This document shows, one piece after another, positions 5,591-7,415 of a DNA stretch of 7,415 nucleotides. The notes beneath the pieces are model-generated. The model had not been told where the DNA came from. It made no database searches and was given only the letters and a program-made list of their open reading frames with translations. Position 1 is the stretch's first letter. Each line of letters begins with the position of its first letter. The position numbers and the translations under genes are program-made. The stretch comes from Mycobacterium sp. (lineage in GTDB: Bacteria; Actinomycetota; Actinomycetes; Mycobacteriales; Mycobacteriaceae): contig JAQTVU010000105.1 of NCBI GenBank assembly GCA_028706695.1, positions 1 to 7,415 on the forward strand. The letters run 5' to 3'.

Positions 5591-6280
5591 GTGAGTCGCC
5601 CGGCGACGTTGGCCATCGGTCTTACGGTCGTGATCGCCGTGGCCTTCGGGGATCTGGCACGCCCGGCGCGGGTGTTCGCCTACCACAGGCTCAGCACCCG
5701 GCTAAGCCACGTCGCGGTGATCGGCGACTCCTACACCACCGGTACCGACGAGGGTGGCCTCGGGCCGAACTCGTGGACCGCGCGCGCCTGGCAGACCCTG
5801 GCCGACCAGGGCGTGCGCGTCGTACCCGACGTGGCGGCCGAGGGCCGGGCCGGCTACGTGATGCCGGGCGATCACGGCAGCATCTTCGAGGATCTGACCG
5901 CCAGGGCGGGCAAAAGCGACGACGTGCTGATGGTGTTCTTCGGCTCCCGCAACGACCAGGGCGCCGACCTTGCGCTGCTGTCCGACCAGACCCGCGAGAC
6001 CTTCTCGCTGGCCCGCCGCCTGGCGCCCGACGCGCGGTTGCTGGTGATCGGGCCGCCCTGGCCGACCCCCGACGTGCCCGAGTCGATCCTGCAGATTCGC
6101 GACGCGCTCAGCGCCCAGGCGCGGGCCGCGGGCGCGGCCTTCGTCGATCCCGTGGGCGCCCGTTGGTTCTTCGACCAGCCCGAGCTGATCGGTCCGGATG
6201 GCGTGCACCCCACCGACGCCGGCCACCGGTATCTAGCCGACAAGATCGCGCCGCTCATCCGCACCCAGTTGAGCCGGTGA
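5591..6280 (+). CDS. Exported SGNH/GDSL-type hydrolase, Rv0518-like
   Basis: The 229-residue protein has an N-terminal hydrophobic segment (about 5-20), which is either a signal peptide, with possible cleavage after VFA (28-30), or an anchor. The SGNH blocks are complete: GDSYTTG with nucleophile Ser47, an EGRAGY segment with Gly88, GSRND with Asn121, and DGVHPTDAGH with Asp203 and His206. Such enzymes are serine esterases or acyltransferases acting outside the membrane. M. tuberculosis Rv0518 (231 aa, annotated as exported; from memory) is the positional match. The GTG at 5591 has an excellent Shine-Dalgarno sequence. It follows the acyltransferase-3 gene at 65 bp, so the pair may work like the two halves of fused acyltransferase-SGNH proteins, the SGNH part acting on an acyl group delivered across the membrane. 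That coupling is inference; the substrate is unknown. Confidence 0.9.
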   Translation: MSRPATLAIGLTVVIAVAFGDLARPARVFAYHRLSTRLSHVAVIGDSYTTGTDEGGLGPNSWTARAWQTLADQGVRVVPDVAAEGRAGYVMPGDHGSIFEDLTARAGKSDDVLMVFFGSRNDQGADLALLSDQTRETFSLARRLAPDARLLVIGPPWPTPDVPESILQIRDALSAQARAAGAAFVDPVGARWFFDQPELIGPDGVHPTDAGHRYLADKIAPLIRTQLSR

Positions 6281-6319
6281 GGTGCGCCGATTCGCCCGGG
6301 TGCGCGGACGGCTGGGCCG

Positions 6320-6436
6320 TCAGTCGTCGGCGTGCCGGTCATGGTCCCACTGTTCGAGACGCGTCTGCAGACTCAGCAAGCCGGCTCCCACGATCGGTGT
6401 GGCGCCCGCGACGCAAACCAGTAGCAGCGTAGTCAT
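6320..6436 (-). CDS. Probable small single-pass membrane protein (38 aa)
   Basis: ATG at 6436 opens a 38-codon frame ending with TGA at 6320-6322. GGAGG lies 8 nt upstream. The product has an N-terminal hydrophobic segment (TLLLVCVAGATPIVGAGLL, residues 3-21) and a short charged tail, SLQTRLEQWDHDRHADD, predicted to be an amphipathic helix facing the cytoplasm. Third-position GC is about 76%, somewhat below the large genes. It lies 64 nt downstream of the fused-type SGNH gene on the same strand and converges with the Rv0518-like gene, leaving 39 bp between stops. No function is recognised. A small accessory subunit of the envelope acyltransferase is possible but not shown. Confidence 0.7.
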   Translation of the reverse strand: MTTLLLVCVAGATPIVGAGLLSLQTRLEQWDHDRHADD

Positions 6437-6444
6437 GTGCGAAA

Positions 6445-6449
6445 CCTCC
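6445..6449 (-). promoter_or_regulatory. Ribosome binding site of the 38-aa ORF
   Basis: GGAGG on the minus strand, 8 nt before ATG 6436, in a stretch with no other coding demand. It is the main evidence that the small ORF is translated. Confidence 0.7.
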
Positions 6450-6459
6450 GAAATCCCCC

Positions 6460-6473
6460 ACCGTTCTGACGGT
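6460..6473 (-). repeat. Short inverted repeat between the fused-type SGNH gene and the small ORF
   Basis: ACCGT (6460-6464) and ACGGT (6469-6473) are complementary around a 4-nt loop. On the minus strand the stem is followed by a G-run rather than a T-run, so it is not a convincing terminator. It may be incidental. Confidence 0.25.
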
Positions 6474-6500
6474 CGTTCGGGTGGACAGGTTCATCGCGTC

Positions 6501-7415
6501 TTAGCCGTCCGCCATCGCCCGATCGGCCAGCACGCCCATCACGGGGGCCAACAGCTGCGCGTACTCGACGGTCACGTGGTTGTCGTCGCGGAACACCAGA
6601 GTGTTGCCGACGATCATCGGGCAGCGGTCGGGGGTGCAGAACAGGTCGGTCAGGTCGGCGTAGCGGCCACCGCCGCCGGCGGTCGCTCCGCGTTCGGCGG
6701 TGATGCCGGCGTCGTCGACCGCGGCCGACCGCGTCGGCGCACAGGCGGCGGCGTCGTCGAGGTGGCCGGACAGGCACGTCGGCACGTTCGAGTGGGGATC
6801 GGGCACCGGCCCCAGGACCAGCACGGCGGCGCCGCTGCTGCGCAGCTGTTTGACGGTGTCGGCCAGGGTGGCGATCCACGCCGGGTCATAGGACTTGAAT
6901 CGGAAGTCCGCACCGTAGCGCCGGCTCATGCTCAGTAGCACCAGGCGCGGGCGTTCGGCCTGCACGCGGCCCATGATCTGGCCGCGCCACTTCTCGCATT
7001 CGGTGTATTCGCGGCCCAGATACGGGCTGTCGCTGGCCAGGTCCTGCAGCGGGCAGGTCACTTTGGCCAGCGTCTCCAGCCGCCAGTGCCGCTGCTCGGC
7101 CACCCGCTGGAAGGCCGGGTTCCACATGGCCGCATGCGAGTCGCCGACCAGCGCAACGGTCGTCGGGGAGGCCAGGTCGCCCGAGGCGCACTCGCTTTGC
7201 CCCACCTCCCGCCACGAGCGCACGCAGCCGTTGAGGAAGACGGCCGGCTTGTCGGACGCGGCCTGTGAAAGCGGTGGCTCCAGGTTCGATGGGACGGCGC
7301 GCAGGTTCGCCGACGCCGCGACCGCCCGACCCACCTGCGCGAAGGCCAGCCGGACCGCGGTCTCCTGCGGCGACGGGCTGGGCGCGGCGGGCCCGGGCAG
7401 CGCGACGACGCTGGC
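6501..7415 (-). CDS. C-terminal SGNH domain of a probable fused acyltransferase-3/SGNH protein, 5' end outside window
   Basis: The frame is open from the right edge; 304 residues are visible. The opening Pro/Ala-rich linker and the VPSNLEPPLSQAASDKPAVF stretch resemble the junction seen in mycobacterial Rv0111/Rv1254-type proteins, where an acyltransferase-3 membrane domain precedes an extracytoplasmic SGNH domain. The nucleophile motif VGDSHAAMW is at about 7119-7145 (Ser codon 7137-7139), and the catalytic RDDNHVT is at about 6573-6590. Eight cysteines, including NGCVRSW, VTCPLQDL, TECEKW and FCTPDRC, suggest disulfides in an exported domain. The family O-acylates or deacylates envelope glycans; the acceptor is unknown. 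The membrane half is inferred, not seen. The gene is convergent with the Rv0518-like gene and is followed on its own strand by the 38-aa ORF. Confidence 0.85.
   Translation of the reverse strand, partial: ASVVALPGPAAPSPSPQETAVRLAFAQVGRAVAASANLRAVPSNLEPPLSQAASDKPAVFLNGCVRSWREVGQSECASGDLASPTTVALVGDSHAAMWNPAFQRVAEQRHWRLETLAKVTCPLQDLASDSPYLGREYTECEKWRGQIMGRVQAERPRLVLLSMSRRYGADFRFKSYDPAWIATLADTVKQLRSSGAAVLVLGPVPDPHSNVPTCLSGHLDDAAACAPTRSAAVDDAGITAERGATAGGGGRYADLTDLFCTPDRCPMIVGNTLVFRDDNHVTVEYAQLLAPVMGVLADRAMADG

Noticed and set aside
6281..6319. Terminator between the convergent SGNH gene and the small ORF
   Set aside because: The stretch is GC-rich and contains direct GGTGCGC copies, but I could find no stable stem followed by a T-run on either strand.
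5215..6432. 405-codon plus-strand frame spanning the acyltransferase end and the SGNH gene
   Set aside because: It is Arg/Pro-rich out-of-frame sequence crossing two well-supported genes.
6282..6938. Plus-strand open frame of 218 codons after the SGNH hydrolase gene
   Set aside because: It runs antisense to the small ORF and to the minus-strand SGNH domain, and it lacks any recognisable motif.

Overview
The window is high-GC actinobacterial chromosome. Gene order and protein sequences match the hemD-hemB locus of mycobacteria (Rv0511 to Rv0518 in Mycobacterium tuberculosis, compared from memory). It most likely comes from a nontuberculous, probably slow-growing Mycobacterium. The 13E12-type repeat gene that M. 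tuberculosis carries between Rv0514 and Rv0516c is absent here. There are no tRNA or rRNA genes, no transposase and no CRISPR array.

Region 1 (1-3376, + strand) is a tightly packed operon. It holds the 3' part of a fused SUMT-like/uroporphyrinogen-III synthase gene (hemD), then hemB (porphobilinogen synthase), then two small membrane proteins of unknown function. The junctions are a 3-nt gap and two 4-nt start/stop overlaps, so translation is probably coupled. HemB and HemD perform early steps of tetrapyrrole synthesis. The two membrane proteins have no demonstrated link to haem.

Region 2 (3373-4247) holds a minus-strand STAS-domain regulator of the Rv0516c (OprA) type, whose stop codon overlaps that of the last gene of region 1. 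Beyond it is a divergent intergenic region of about 430 bp with a SigF-like -10 element, overlapping inverted repeats that could form alternative hairpins, and a helically phased series of GCAG motifs.

Region 3 (4248-6280, + strand) pairs an integral-membrane acyltransferase-3 protein (Rv0517-like) with a separate exported SGNH hydrolase (Rv0518-like). The acyltransferase gene begins with an in-frame 12-bp tandem repeat encoding Glu-Ile-Arg-Gly units.

Region 4 (6320-7415, - strand) converges on region 3. It contains the C-terminal SGNH domain of a larger protein of the fused acyltransferase-SGNH type (Rv0111/Rv1254-like), cut by the right edge. A probable 38-aa single-pass membrane protein follows it, with a strong ribosome binding site. 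Regions 3 and 4 thus bring a split and a (probable) fused version of the same envelope O-acylation architecture tail to tail. No wholly new system is evident. The least explained items are the small ORF, the repeat-expanded acyltransferase N-terminus with its long leader, and the alanine-substituted STAS phosphosite.
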